A stretch of DNA of 11,812 bases from a bacterium. Its GTDB lineage: Bacteria; Coprothermobacterota; Coprothermobacteria; Coprothermobacterales; JAADFF01. The stretch spans positions 1-11,812 of the forward strand of contig JAMORD010000030.1 in the NCBI GenBank assembly GCA_027063755.1, read 5' to 3'. The notes beneath the pieces were generated by a model that worked only from the letters and a program-made list of their open reading frames with translations, was not told where the DNA came from and searched no databases. Positions 1-7,628 of this stretch are shown here, in pieces. The stretch's first letter is position 1, and every line of letters begins with the position of its first letter. The position numbers and the translations under genes were made by a program.

Positions 1-900
1 GGTCTTAACATTATCCTCAAGGGTCTTAGCACCTTTCAGTAGATCATCTGCCAATTTATCTTGTTTCTGGCTACCCTGTGTAACCCTCTGGGAAACGGCA
101 TCTACTGTCTCTGCCAACTTAAGAAGATTATCAGTAGAACGACTAACCTCCTCAGTAGAGGCTGTTAGCTCTTCTGAGACTGCAGCAAGGTCCTCTGCCA
201 TAGAAGACAGTTTCTCAACATCGGTGGCCGTATCTTGTAAGCTATGGGCTACCTCTTCTCCACTGCGTGTTGCCTCACCAAGGGCTTCAGTTGTAGATTT
301 CACATCCCCAGCCAGTCTGCTGGCAAACTCAGAAAGTCCAGACATAATCTCCTCAATGCGGCCAACAGATTCTGTAGACATCTCTTCCAGCTTTCTTATT
401 TCTTCTGACACAACGGCAAACCCTTTACCGGCCTCTCCGGCACGGGCTGCCTCAATAGCGGCATTGAGGGCAAGGAGATTGGTCTTCTTGGCAATATTTC
501 TGATCTCTTCTATGATAGAACCAACCTCAGATGACACTTTGGAAAACTCTTCAGTTAATGCATTAACCTTTTGCATCTGCTGGTTAAGATTGCTGAAGGT
601 TGCGATAACAGACTGCAAATTCTGGATATTCTCCTTCGTCCTATCTTGCATTGATATAGAAAAGTTACTAAGGGCTCCAGCACTGTCGGCGAGAGATTGG
701 GAAGCTTTACGAATGCCATCTATGTTATCAGAAATCATCGCCGTTGCCCCCGTCAGCGTATCCACCTCTTTGCTAAGATTATTGGAGACATTGGACATAT
801 CCTCTGCAAGATTAGACACATCTGTACTCACTCCCATAACCGTAGTCATAACACTATCAATAGCCATAGCTGTCTGTTCAACGCCACGAAGCACCTCTTC
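1..900 (-). CDS. Methyl-accepting chemotaxis signalling domain, partial at the left edge
   Basis: The reverse complement of 900 to 1 is one uninterrupted frame of 300 codons that encodes a typical methyl-accepting chemotaxis protein (MCP) cytoplasmic domain. The hairpin tip that binds CheA and CheW is clear at about 504-433, with the hallmark [18 protein letters not shown] followed by [13 protein letters not shown]. Glu/Gln/Ala/Ser-rich helices on both sides carry plausible methylation sites. The frame is open at base 1, so the C-terminus lies outside. Upstream in this frame a TAA at 903-901 blocks it, and the natural N-terminal partner is the 7TM frame, one base out of register. The first internal ATG is at 867 and a GTG lies at 894, but neither has a properly spaced SD, so independent translation looks unlikely. 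Either the gene is frameshifted or the deposited sequence has lost one base. Confidence 0.88.
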
Positions 901-2057
901 TTAGACTGTAAGGCCTCCTGCGTAGCTTCATGGGCTTTTCTGTATACATTTGAAAAGTCTATAAGCAAGGCTATGGCAGAAACAACAACGGCCAAGAGCA
1001 TGCCTATAGCTACAGGATTCAAAATAAGATGAATAACGCCAAGTGCACCTAAGATACCAAAGATATAAGAAAGGCCCATAAAGGCCAAACCGCCAAGAAT
1101 AAATCTCTCTGCAACCCCTTCAGCCAACATAATGTAATAACCTGAGGTGTAAAAGTATAACAACAGCATGAAAATATCCATTATTTTTATAAAAGTTTGA
1201 AAACCAGCATAATTGGGAATAAGAAAACTCAGCACCACCAAGCCATAAAAAACATATAGTAGTTTCTCAAACCAAGGCTTCAAATCTCCTCTTATAAACA
1301 TCAACATTGCTTGCAAAAACATAGTAGCACCAACAACCATGGCAACATCGCGGATCTTTTTCATTGTAAAGTAGTCAATAGGTAAATAAAACACACTTTC
1401 TCTCAGTGTTGTGACATATACAATAATAAACGCCAAACCAAACAACAGATAGCTCTTTCTCTCTCTACCAGTAAGAAAATACAGCATGATAAAAAGCAAT
1501 CCAACCATTACCATAACGGCACCATCAGCTATAAATATACCCTGATGCCAGAAATTATTGACATATTTATACTCATATGCATTCCAGCTATCATCGGTGA
1601 TAAATGCAGGCTGGGTTGTAAAACCATAGCCATATTTATAAGAAAGGTCTATCTCTATCCTGTGTGTGCCGGGAATAAGCTTCATAGGGAAAATCTCAGT
1701 GACAGGGGCCGAGTTGACATACGCCGCTTTGCTCTTCTCTATCTGCCCTACAAGATTATCATCAACAACAACTCTATATCCTCCACCGGCTACAAAGTTG
1801 GGTATAACAAGATAATATACATCTGCCTTATCTACACTAATTGTCGTCCACAGAGATACCTTTGTAAAATCAGACCTGTAATCCTCAACAAAGCCAGAAA
1901 CTTCCTTAGCCCCTGTAGCATGCCACTTGTCAATGACAGTAGTAGGCTGATACCTATCCATAGACAGTGTGGCCACAAAGCCAAAGTATGCACCCACTAT
2001 AATCAGAAACAACACAAGAAATATCAGGACATTCTTTACAACCCTCATGATAAGCAC
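846..2057 (-). CDS. 7TM receptor half of a frameshifted chemoreceptor
   Basis: This frame encodes the sensory and membrane half of a chemoreceptor. An N-terminal membrane helix (about residues 8-30) precedes an extracytoplasmic, probably beta-rich domain (about 35-170). Seven hydrophobic segments follow between about 175 and 368, then a short helix ending near K386. The layout resembles 7TMR-DISM-type receptors; that family name is an inference from architecture. After K386 the frame departs from any sensible continuation and ends 17 codons later in a junk tail, while the coiled-coil methyl-accepting domain continues directly in the neighbouring frame from position 900. The frame opens with GTG at 2057; an ATG at 2048 (codon 4) is an equally good start, and neither has a strong SD. 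A weak leftward promoter lies just upstream. The gene diverges from the diguanylate cyclase operon. As read, it would lack its output domain. Confidence 0.8.
   Translation of the reverse strand: MLIMRVVKNVLIFLVLFLIIVGAYFGFVATLSMDRYQPTTVIDKWHATGAKEVSGFVEDYRSDFTKVSLWTTISVDKADVYYLVIPNFVAGGGYRVVVDDNLVGQIEKSKAAYVNSAPVTEIFPMKLIPGTHRIEIDLSYKYGYGFTTQPAFITDDSWNAYEYKYVNNFWHQGIFIADGAVMVMVGLLFIMLYFLTGRERKSYLLFGLAFIIVYVTTLRESVFYLPIDYFTMKKIRDVAMVVGATMFLQAMLMFIRGDLKPWFEKLLYVFYGLVVLSFLIPNYAGFQTFIKIMDIFMLLLYFYTSGYYIMLAEGVAERFILGGLAFMGLSYIFGILGALGVIHLILNPVAIGMLLAVVVSAIALLIDFSNVYRKAHEATQEALQSKKRCFVALNRQLWLLIVL
896..908 (-). other. Frameshift junction in the chemoreceptor gene
   Basis: On the minus strand the 7TM frame reads TCT AAG AAG AGG, while the MCP frame reads TAA GAA GAG GTG. 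Adding one G (TCT AAG GAA GAG GTG) would give S-K-E-E-V and join the two halves into one continuous helix. This fits a single-base loss. No X-XXY-YYZ slippery heptamer is present, so programmed -1 frameshifting is not supported. Confidence 0.75.
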
Positions 2058-2067
2058 TTCATCAAAT

Positions 2068-2095
2068 ATTATGTTGAGACTGCTATTGAAATCAA
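2068..2095 (-). promoter_or_regulatory. Possible leftward promoter of the chemoreceptor gene
   Basis: On the minus strand TTGATT (2095-2090) and CATAAT (2073-2068) are separated by 16 bases. The -35 box matches the sigma70 consensus at 4 of 6 positions and the -10 box at 5 of 6. The expected start near 2061 gives a very short leader. The match is moderate, and many motile bacteria use other sigma factors for chemotaxis genes. Confidence 0.35.
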
Positions 2096-2234
2096 TCTAT
2101 CTATACCGATACTACCATCAGTCTTATACTTTTCCACATCTTTCAGACACGGATAATCTTATAGAAAAAAGGCAGGCTAAGACATCGCATCTCTGATGCG
2201 GGGTAGTTCACATTTGCAAGGGGTTATAATAAAT

Positions 2235-4097
2235 ATGCATACACAATCATTACCGTTATCAAAGAGGGAACGCATGGCAAAGCACGGAATAAAAAGAACG
2301 CTAATCAACACAACAGCAATGTTCCTTGTTATTGGTCTCCTTGTTGCTGCTATTCACTATACACGAACATCGGCAGATATGATGGAAATACTACAAAAAC
2401 GTATCGCATACACCGAAGAGATTTCATTAAGCATGCAGAAATTGTACACCTCTATGGACAACAAGTGGAAAAAAGAGCGTATTAACTTTACCAAATTACA
2501 GACCATTATCATAGCAGACTCTATCCAGCTGGCATATCAAACTACAGGCAGCGTGGGATTTGCCAGAGATATAGCCAATACTTTAGTAATAATGACATAT
2601 AACTTTTCACCCAACACATACTCGTATGTGCTTGATACACAAAGTGGACTGGCAGTATCACATCCCACAGACACATCAGCTGGTCCTCCACACTACATCG
2701 CAGAAAAAATCATTTCTGCATGTCCCGAAGGACTGACATCGTATAAATGGTATAAACCGGGTATAAGCTCGCAAACCGAGAAATTTGCCTACATAAAGTG
2801 TATACCATCACTTCACTGGGCCGTAGGCACATCATTATATCTTGACGACATTGAAAATTCACTCAATACTGTAAAACAATACATTGCGGAAACTATAGAC
2901 ACTTTGGCCAAGCCCCTTGAAAGTTATATTGACTTTCATATCTATCATAAACTGCCCCCTGATATTGCCGACATACCTCCTACAGGTAAAGTTGTGAGAA
3001 CAAATGGGACATACATAGGCATCGTACACAGCAGTATTACAGGACTTTACTATGTATACAGTATCACCAACACAACTATCGTTAAAAGAACATTGTGGTC
3101 TTCATTACCATTCCTACTCATTATGCTATTTTTACTTCTTGTTGTCTACTTCAACATCAAGACCACCATGGAAAAGGAAAAACTCCTTGAAGACATATGG
3201 AATGAACTATCAGGTATAGAACAAACAAGTACTGTTAGCAAAGAAAGGCTACTGGCCATGATCAAAAAACGTATAGAAGAGATAGAATCCGCACTGACTA
3301 TCAAAGAATTTGTTGGAGAACTGTCTTCTCTCATCGCAGCAGCCGGAACACTGACAGAAGCACTAGAATATATGTACAATTACCTGATTACCCCATTCAA
3401 ACTAAAAGGGCTTTATCTATATATGGAAAAGCAGGGGAAAAATGTCCTTGTCACCCATATAGGCCAAAACACGGGTATCTCCACAACAATACCATTTCAA
3501 GTGAAAGACAAGTCTTACAAACTCACTGTTTACACTGAAGAACCTTTATCTTCCTTAGAGATAGAAATACTGGGCGAAATCTTAAAAACATTTTACTCCA
3601 AATTAGAAGACATAGATGAATCACTCACCGATCCACTTACTGGAGCGTATACCCGCCGTTATCTTGAGGATTATGGTAACGAACTTATATCAGAAGAGAA
3701 ACCTTGTGCTGTGCTCATGCTTGACCTTGATCACTTTAAAGAGGTCAACGATACACTGGGCCACGATGAAGGTGACAGGGTGCTAAAAGAGGTTGTTTCC
3801 CGTATAGAGAGCACCATTAGGCCTTCAGATATCGTTATTAGAATGGGCGGAGACGAGTTTGTCATTATTATGAAAGACATCAGTTATAATGCTATGTGTC
3901 ATGCTGCTGAGCGTATCAGGGAACATATCAAAGAGCCACCTATTGTAAAAGACATACCTGTTAGTGCATCTATAGGAGCTGTATATAAAGGGGCCGGTCA
4001 AGAAATAGATATAGATACGCTTATCAAGACGGCAGATAATGCCATGTACAAGGCCAAAGAAAAGAGGGACAATGTCGTATGCGTGCAGGTAAGTTAG
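2235..4097 (+). CDS. Membrane diguanylate cyclase with Cache sensor domain
   Basis: Predicted to make cyclic di-GMP from two GTP in response to an external ligand. Numbered from the ATG at 2235 (620 residues), the order is: membrane helix (about 20-42); an extracytoplasmic Cache-like domain with the typical late motif FAYIKCIPSLHWAVGTSLY (about 183-201); a second helix (about 286-308); a coiled region; a poorly conserved, possibly GAF-like segment (about 350-450); and a C-terminal GGDEF domain. The active site is intact, with DLDHFKEVND near 497 and GGDEF at 538-542. RPSD at 529-532, five residues before GGDEF, is the RxxD inhibitory I-site, so product feedback is expected. The start is uncertain. 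AAGGGG lies 10 bases before 2235, GAGGG lies 5 bases before another ATG at 2274, and the frame opens at 2196 without an SD. It overlaps the next gene by 19 bases. Confidence 0.9.
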   Translation: MHTQSLPLSKRERMAKHGIKRTLINTTAMFLVIGLLVAAIHYTRTSADMMEILQKRIAYTEEISLSMQKLYTSMDNKWKKERINFTKLQTIIIADSIQLAYQTTGSVGFARDIANTLVIMTYNFSPNTYSYVLDTQSGLAVSHPTDTSAGPPHYIAEKIISACPEGLTSYKWYKPGISSQTEKFAYIKCIPSLHWAVGTSLYLDDIENSLNTVKQYIAETIDTLAKPLESYIDFHIYHKLPPDIADIPPTGKVVRTNGTYIGIVHSSITGLYYVYSITNTTIVKRTLWSSLPFLLIMLFLLLVVYFNIKTTMEKEKLLEDIWNELSGIEQTSTVSKERLLAMIKKRIEEIESALTIKEFVGELSSLIAAAGTLTEALEYMYNYLITPFKLKGLYLYMEKQGKNVLVTHIGQNTGISTTIPFQVKDKSYKLTVYTEEPLSSLEIEILGEILKTFYSKLEDIDESLTDPLTGAYTRRYLEDYGNELISEEKPCAVLMLDLDHFKEVNDTLGHDEGDRVLKEVVSRIESTIRPSDIVIRMGGDEFVIIMKDISYNAMCHAAERIREHIKEPPIVKDIPVSASIGAVYKGAGQEIDIDTLIKTADNAMYKAKEKRDNVVCVQVS

Positions 4098-5155
4098 CAG
4101 GTGGACTTATATTGGCAACTGGGTCATTAACTATCACTATATACCTATTTGTAGCGAAAGGCATCATGACAGGTATGTTGGTAATCATTGCATCAGTCCT
4201 TGCCCTACTTGGAGGTATCGTTATTGGCAAATCACTGACCACAAACAAGATAGCCTCCCTGCTTCAGGAAGAACTACCAGAAGTAAACGAAGACGGCATA
4301 GCCCATATCATAGAGAGATTCAAGAGGGGAATAGACAGTGCTAAGCCGCTGGCTGACCTTGCCATGCACCTTGAAGAGGTGGTAGATAGGGAAACGGCAG
4401 CAAGGGTGGGAGCGGCATATCTACTGGCAACACTACCTATATTTGAAATATCCCTTGAGGTTATCAGTCCCCGTGGAGACAAAGAGGTTATATCTACAGT
4501 GTGGGGAGACCGGGAAAAACCCCAAAACAGCAGACGCATAGTGATCCAGAAGAAAGACAGCGAAGGCAATATACTCATTCTTAGCATCACAACCGATGAA
4601 GAACATGCTAGGGAGACAACTGAGATAGGAATGAAGGTATTAGAGATGATTATCAGACGCTGGAACAACCTCATTAAGATGTATACAGACCCCCTGACAG
4701 GGGCAAGAAACAGGGGATACCTACCTGTGCTTATGCGGAGGCTGAGAGGACACAAAGAGAGTATTGCCGTGTTTATGATAGACCTTGACCACTTCAAAGA
4801 GGTTAATGATACATTGGGACATGATGAGGGGGACAAAGTACTTGTAGAAGTTGTCAGACGTATAAAAAAGGTGCTTCGCAGTGGAGATGAAATTATCAGA
4901 TACGGTGGCGATGAGTTTGTTATTGTCATCAAAGATGTAGGACTTCGCACCACATATACTATTGCCGACCGTATAAAAACATCTATCGCCAATCCACCTA
5001 TTGTAGAAACTATACCGGTTACGGCATCTATAGGTGTAGCCTACAAGATGAAAAATATACCATTTGATCCGGAAAAAGCCCTAAAAACAGCAGATGAGGC
5101 ATTATATAAATCAAAAGAGAGAAGAAACACATACTATGTATTTGAGGCATCTTAA
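4079..5155 (+). CDS. Short membrane-anchored diguanylate cyclase
   Basis: A second GGDEF protein of 358 residues, predicted to make cyclic di-GMP. Two adjacent hydrophobic segments (about 7-27 and 28-50) form an N-terminal membrane hairpin with almost no external loop. A cytoplasmic segment of about 130 residues without a recognisable motif follows, then the GGDEF domain. The active site is intact (IDLDHFKEVNDTLGHDEGD, GGDEF at 276-280) and RSGD at 267-270 is the I-site. The catalytic core closely matches that of the upstream cyclase, including an identical DHFKEVNDTLGHDEGD stretch, so the pair probably arose by tandem duplication of that domain with different inputs. The ATG at 4079 lies inside the end of the previous gene, with GAGGG 10 bases before it, pointing to translational coupling in one operon. 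The short cytoplasmic input suggests an internal or membrane-state signal. Confidence 0.9.
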   Translation: MRAGKLAGGLILATGSLTITIYLFVAKGIMTGMLVIIASVLALLGGIVIGKSLTTNKIASLLQEELPEVNEDGIAHIIERFKRGIDSAKPLADLAMHLEEVVDRETAARVGAAYLLATLPIFEISLEVISPRGDKEVISTVWGDREKPQNSRRIVIQKKDSEGNILILSITTDEEHARETTEIGMKVLEMIIRRWNNLIKMYTDPLTGARNRGYLPVLMRRLRGHKESIAVFMIDLDHFKEVNDTLGHDEGDKVLVEVVRRIKKVLRSGDEIIRYGGDEFVIVIKDVGLRTTYTIADRIKTSIANPPIVETIPVTASIGVAYKMKNIPFDPEKALKTADEALYKSKERRNTYYVFEAS

Positions 5156-5182
5156 GTGATAAGATGCATATGAGGTGATAGC

Positions 5183-6106
5183 ATGGCAGAGCATATAGAG
5201 ATACCTGAAACACATACACGGGCACTGGCAACATACACGGTTTTCTTACTTGACCTTGAGGATGTGGCCACTATACCGGCATCACACTTTTTACAGGAAA
5301 GCGCAGAAAGCTATGAGGGATTACTGCCTCAGATAGCAGAATCCGACAGCCTCATGTTTGATACCATTATCGGTATCATCACAGCCCATGTCATCAGTGC
5401 ACTACTGCCACCGGTTTTCGCACCGGCCTTTGAAAATGACAATCCCCTTATACAGGTTAAGGGCACCATTAGGCTGATGCAGGGCGAAGAGGTTATGTCC
5501 TGGCTGAAAAGCTCACTGGAAAACACCGTTATATCGCTTGTCATAGAAAACCCCGACCTTATAGATGCATTTGCCGAAGAGATATCGGAAATGACCAGCC
5601 AATTTACCGAAACCAATGATATAGCATCTTTACAAGAGATTAGTCCAGATACATTCGTGGAAATCTATAAACTCAGTACAGAAGCCGGAAAGAAACTACT
5701 AAAAGAGATTCCACTTATCATTACCCAGGCAAATCCTTTCACTACCATGATGCTTGAGTTGTATTCCTCTGTGGCCGTTGGTGTACAGACAAGTCTTGTG
5801 CTGTCGCTAAAAACCGATGGCTGGGATGAAGAAAAGGAGCTAACCGTCAGTAAATTCACCACCTATATGATCGCATATCGCTTATCTAAATTATTTGCTC
5901 CACATATCTATCATCCGCATGATATGGCTACAAGTGCCCTCAACAAACTTGTCAAGGGTAATATCATTAGAAACTATGCTGAGCTATTGAGAAAGAGCGT
6001 TGAGATCATGGAAGATATGAATATGTCTGGTATCTCATGGGAAGAGATGAGAAAAGATCCCAGCATATTTCCCGAAGTACTACGGCAGGCCCGAGATAGC
6101 GTTTAG
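5183..6106 (+). CDS. Hypothetical acidic soluble protein in the diguanylate cyclase operon
   Basis: The family is not recognised. The 307-residue product is acidic, looks mostly alpha-helical, and has no signal peptide or clear membrane helix. No PilZ (RxxxR with DxSxxG), EAL or HD-GYP motif is visible, so there is no direct evidence that it binds or degrades cyclic di-GMP. The ATG at 5183 is well supported by GAGGTGA about 4-5 bases upstream. The gene follows the second cyclase after only 27 bases on the same strand, so it is probably co-transcribed; by position it could be an effector or partner of the cyclases, which is inference only. Its stop codon interlocks with the stop of the convergent membrane-protein gene (4-base overlap). 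Confidence 0.75.
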   Translation: MAEHIEIPETHTRALATYTVFLLDLEDVATIPASHFLQESAESYEGLLPQIAESDSLMFDTIIGIITAHVISALLPPVFAPAFENDNPLIQVKGTIRLMQGEEVMSWLKSSLENTVISLVIENPDLIDAFAEEISEMTSQFTETNDIASLQEISPDTFVEIYKLSTEAGKKLLKEIPLIITQANPFTTMMLELYSSVAVGVQTSLVLSLKTDGWDEEKELTVSKFTTYMIAYRLSKLFAPHIYHPHDMATSALNKLVKGNIIRNYAELLRKSVEIMEDMNMSGISWEEMRKDPSIFPEVLRQARDSV

Positions 6107-6636
6107 CTTGTATATACTTTATACTTTACCAGTGGTCTAAATACACCATAGACATAGTAAATTTTGTATACATTCCACAGAGCTATAAGAAGAGAGCCCC
6201 ATATCCAGCCTTTTGCCATGGTAGATGTTAGGATAATAGCAAAAGACACGGCATAGAATATAAGGCCAAGAATCCTAGCCCACTTCTCCACTGTTGCAAG
6301 GAAGACAAATCTCTTCACATTCTGCTCTGACTCCAGAGACTTAATAACCTGCCACGCATCTTGGGGATACAAAAGACCATTTTTAGCATACTTGCTAAGT
6401 GCTTCCCACCATGTCTTTTCGCAGTCTTTAAGACGATCACTTCCCCTATCATAAAGCTTGTAATGGTCTGATGACACAGATATGAATCCCAGCACCTCAA
6501 ACCACAAAAAAGCCCTTGTTGCCGTGCAGTCTTTTCTCCTGAGCTTCATCACGGCTAAAACCTCTGCCGTGATAAAGAAAATCATAGACAGCAGAAAAGA
6601 GAAAAATGCCACAGCGGCCAAAGTATCTGCATTCAT
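6103..6636 (-). CDS. Small membrane protein of unknown function, downstream of rmuC
   Basis: A 177-residue protein of unrecognised family. It has a hydrophobic N-terminal helix (about 5-30), a polar middle rich in K, W, Y and E (about 31-115), and two further membrane helices near the C-terminus (about 120-140 and 143-164), ending in a basic tyrosine-rich tail. The polar region lies between the first and second helices. The start is secure: ATG at 6636 has GGAGG at 6650-6646, nine bases upstream, and this SD sits inside the 3' end of rmuC. The two genes are 4 bases apart and surely co-transcribed. Whether the product works with RmuC is unknown. Confidence 0.75.
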   Translation of the reverse strand: MNADTLAAVAFFSFLLSMIFFITAEVLAVMKLRRKDCTATRAFLWFEVLGFISVSSDHYKLYDRGSDRLKDCEKTWWEALSKYAKNGLLYPQDAWQVIKSLESEQNVKRFVFLATVEKWARILGLIFYAVSFAIILTSTMAKGWIWGSLLIALWNVYKIYYVYGVFRPLVKYKVYTS

Positions 6637-6640
6637 ATGT

Positions 6641-7507
6641 CTATACCTCCTTTATACGTCTCAGTTTTTCGTTTAGGCTCTCAAGACGACTAATCATATT
6701 TCTACTATGCCTAAGAACCTTCTCACTCTCTCCAAGGATATCATCTATATCCTTTTTTATATGGGAAACTTTTTGCAGTGTCTCCTTGTGCTTTTGCGAA
6801 GCATCTGCCAAAGATTTCATCATGTATGCAGAGCGAATAAATGCATAAAGCGATGTAGGACCTACCATATATACACCCTTGGAAAACGCATAGTCTACCA
6901 ACGCAGAATCTGAAACAATCTCATTTAGTATAGCATCTGATGGCACATACATTAGGGCAAACCCTGTATCAGAATAGGGCACATATTTAGAAACTTCATC
7001 TATACGCCTTTTCACCTCAGAGCTATCACCATATGTAAATTTACTATCTACAGGTACCTCAACGATACCAGACCCCATATTCAGTTTTAGAAGCACATCT
7101 ACACGGTAAGGCCCCAATGATACCTGCGTTTCATACTCACCGGGCAACAGTATACGCTCAAGGAGAAACTGTAGGGCCATCTCACCACTGCGTCCTCTAC
7201 TGCCCACAATACTCTCATATAGCCGGCCAATTTTAGGGGATATCTCCTGCAAAGAGCGAGATACCTGGGACACCATCTGAACACTATCAAACACATGCTT
7301 ATCTACATGGTCAAGAACCCCAATCTTGCCATCAATCTTACCCAATGCCACATTACCTTGCTGTACCTGTCCAACGAGGCTATCCACCATATCTTGCAAT
7401 CGCCTTATCTCTTCTCCCAACCGTTTCTTTTCAGATACATACCACAGTGTTAGCATAATGTTGTATAATAAAAAGACAACCAGTGAAACACCAAAAAACC
7501 ATTCCAT
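6641..7507 (-). CDS. rmuC: RmuC-family DNA recombination protein
   Basis: RmuC proteins are membrane-anchored coiled-coil proteins with a PD-(D/E)xK nuclease-like fold that limit rearrangement at inverted repeats in E. coli. This 288-residue copy has an N-terminal membrane helix (about 4-24), a coiled coil (about 26-100), and then the family core: RGRSGE at 104-109, a conserved Asp at 137 and the nuclease-like DSK at 154-156. Later come ALMYVPSDAI and the signature VGPTSLYAFIRS, followed by a second coiled coil to the end. It is much shorter than E. coli RmuC (about 475 residues), mainly through shorter coiled coils. The ATG at 7507 is preceded by GGTGGTGA. No convincing minus-strand promoter was found upstream, so transcription may start within or beyond the small-RNA locus, or read through from tetR. 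Confidence 0.9.
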   Translation of the reverse strand: MEWFFGVSLVVFLLYNIMLTLWYVSEKKRLGEEIRRLQDMVDSLVGQVQQGNVALGKIDGKIGVLDHVDKHVFDSVQMVSQVSRSLQEISPKIGRLYESIVGSRGRSGEMALQFLLERILLPGEYETQVSLGPYRVDVLLKLNMGSGIVEVPVDSKFTYGDSSEVKRRIDEVSKYVPYSDTGFALMYVPSDAILNEIVSDSALVDYAFSKGVYMVGPTSLYAFIRSAYMMKSLADASQKHKETLQKVSHIKKDIDDILGESEKVLRHSRNMISRLESLNEKLRRIKEV

Positions 7508-7525
7508 ATACTCACCACCTACCTA

Positions 7526-7554
7526 TTGACATATAATTGCAACTTTGGTAGAAT
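7526..7554 (+). promoter_or_regulatory. Consensus sigma70 promoter of the predicted small RNA
   Basis: TTGACA at 7526-7531 and TAGAAT at 7549-7554 are separated by exactly 17 bases. This is a perfect -35 box and a 5-of-6 -10 box, pointing rightward, with an expected start at about 7560-7562. No plus-strand gene lies downstream before the terminator at 7626-7657, so it should drive a short untranslated transcript. It sits 18 bases upstream of the rmuC start codon on the opposite strand. Confidence 0.8.
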
Positions 7555-7562
7555 ATTATCAC

Positions 7563-7628
7563 GAAATAAGGGAACATAGGAGAGGAACCACCTCCCTTCC
7601 CCCTCCCCTCCCTCCTATGAAATAAGGG
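7563..7628. repeat. GAAATAAGGG direct repeats flanking an inverted repeat
   Basis: GAAATAAGGG occurs at 7563-7572 and again at 7619-7628, 56 bases apart. Between them lies the inverted pair CATAGGAG / CTCCTATG (7575-7582 and 7612-7619). The first copy forms the RNA's 5' tail; the second links the first hairpin to the terminator stem. Confidence 0.8.
7594..7612 (-). other. Potential G-quadruplex motif upstream of rmuC
   Basis: The minus strand reads GGGAGGGGAGGGGGAAGGG, four G-runs of at least three with loops of one or two bases. It fits the standard intramolecular G-quadruplex pattern with very short loops. It lies about 87-105 bases before the rmuC start on the rmuC-sense strand; the plus strand is the C-rich loop of the predicted small RNA. 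Confidence 0.7.

Noticed and set aside
224-904. Plus-strand open frame of 226 codons
   Set aside because: It is the shadow of the MCP signalling domain on the minus strand, whose translation contains the unmistakable MCP hairpin-tip sequence.
896-908. Programmed -1 ribosomal frameshift joining the receptor halves
   Set aside because: TCT-AAG-AAG has no slippery heptamer, Lys-tRNA would re-pair poorly on TAA, and no stimulatory hairpin is obvious.
1545-2156. Plus-strand open frame of 203 codons
   Set aside because: Opposite the receptor gene; low-complexity composition, no SD, no recognisable domain.
2171-2234. c-di-GMP riboswitch in the leader of the first cyclase
   Set aside because: There is a small hairpin (CGCATC-TCT-GATGCG, 2186-2200), but the conserved GEMM-I core elements are absent.
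4264-4992. Minus-strand open frame of 242 codons
   Set aside because: Antisense to the second cyclase, serine-rich with no family features.
7617-7625. Minimal reading frame ATG-AAA-TAA inside the small RNA
   Set aside because: Only two codons, preceded by a pyrimidine tract instead of an SD; no reason to think it is translated.
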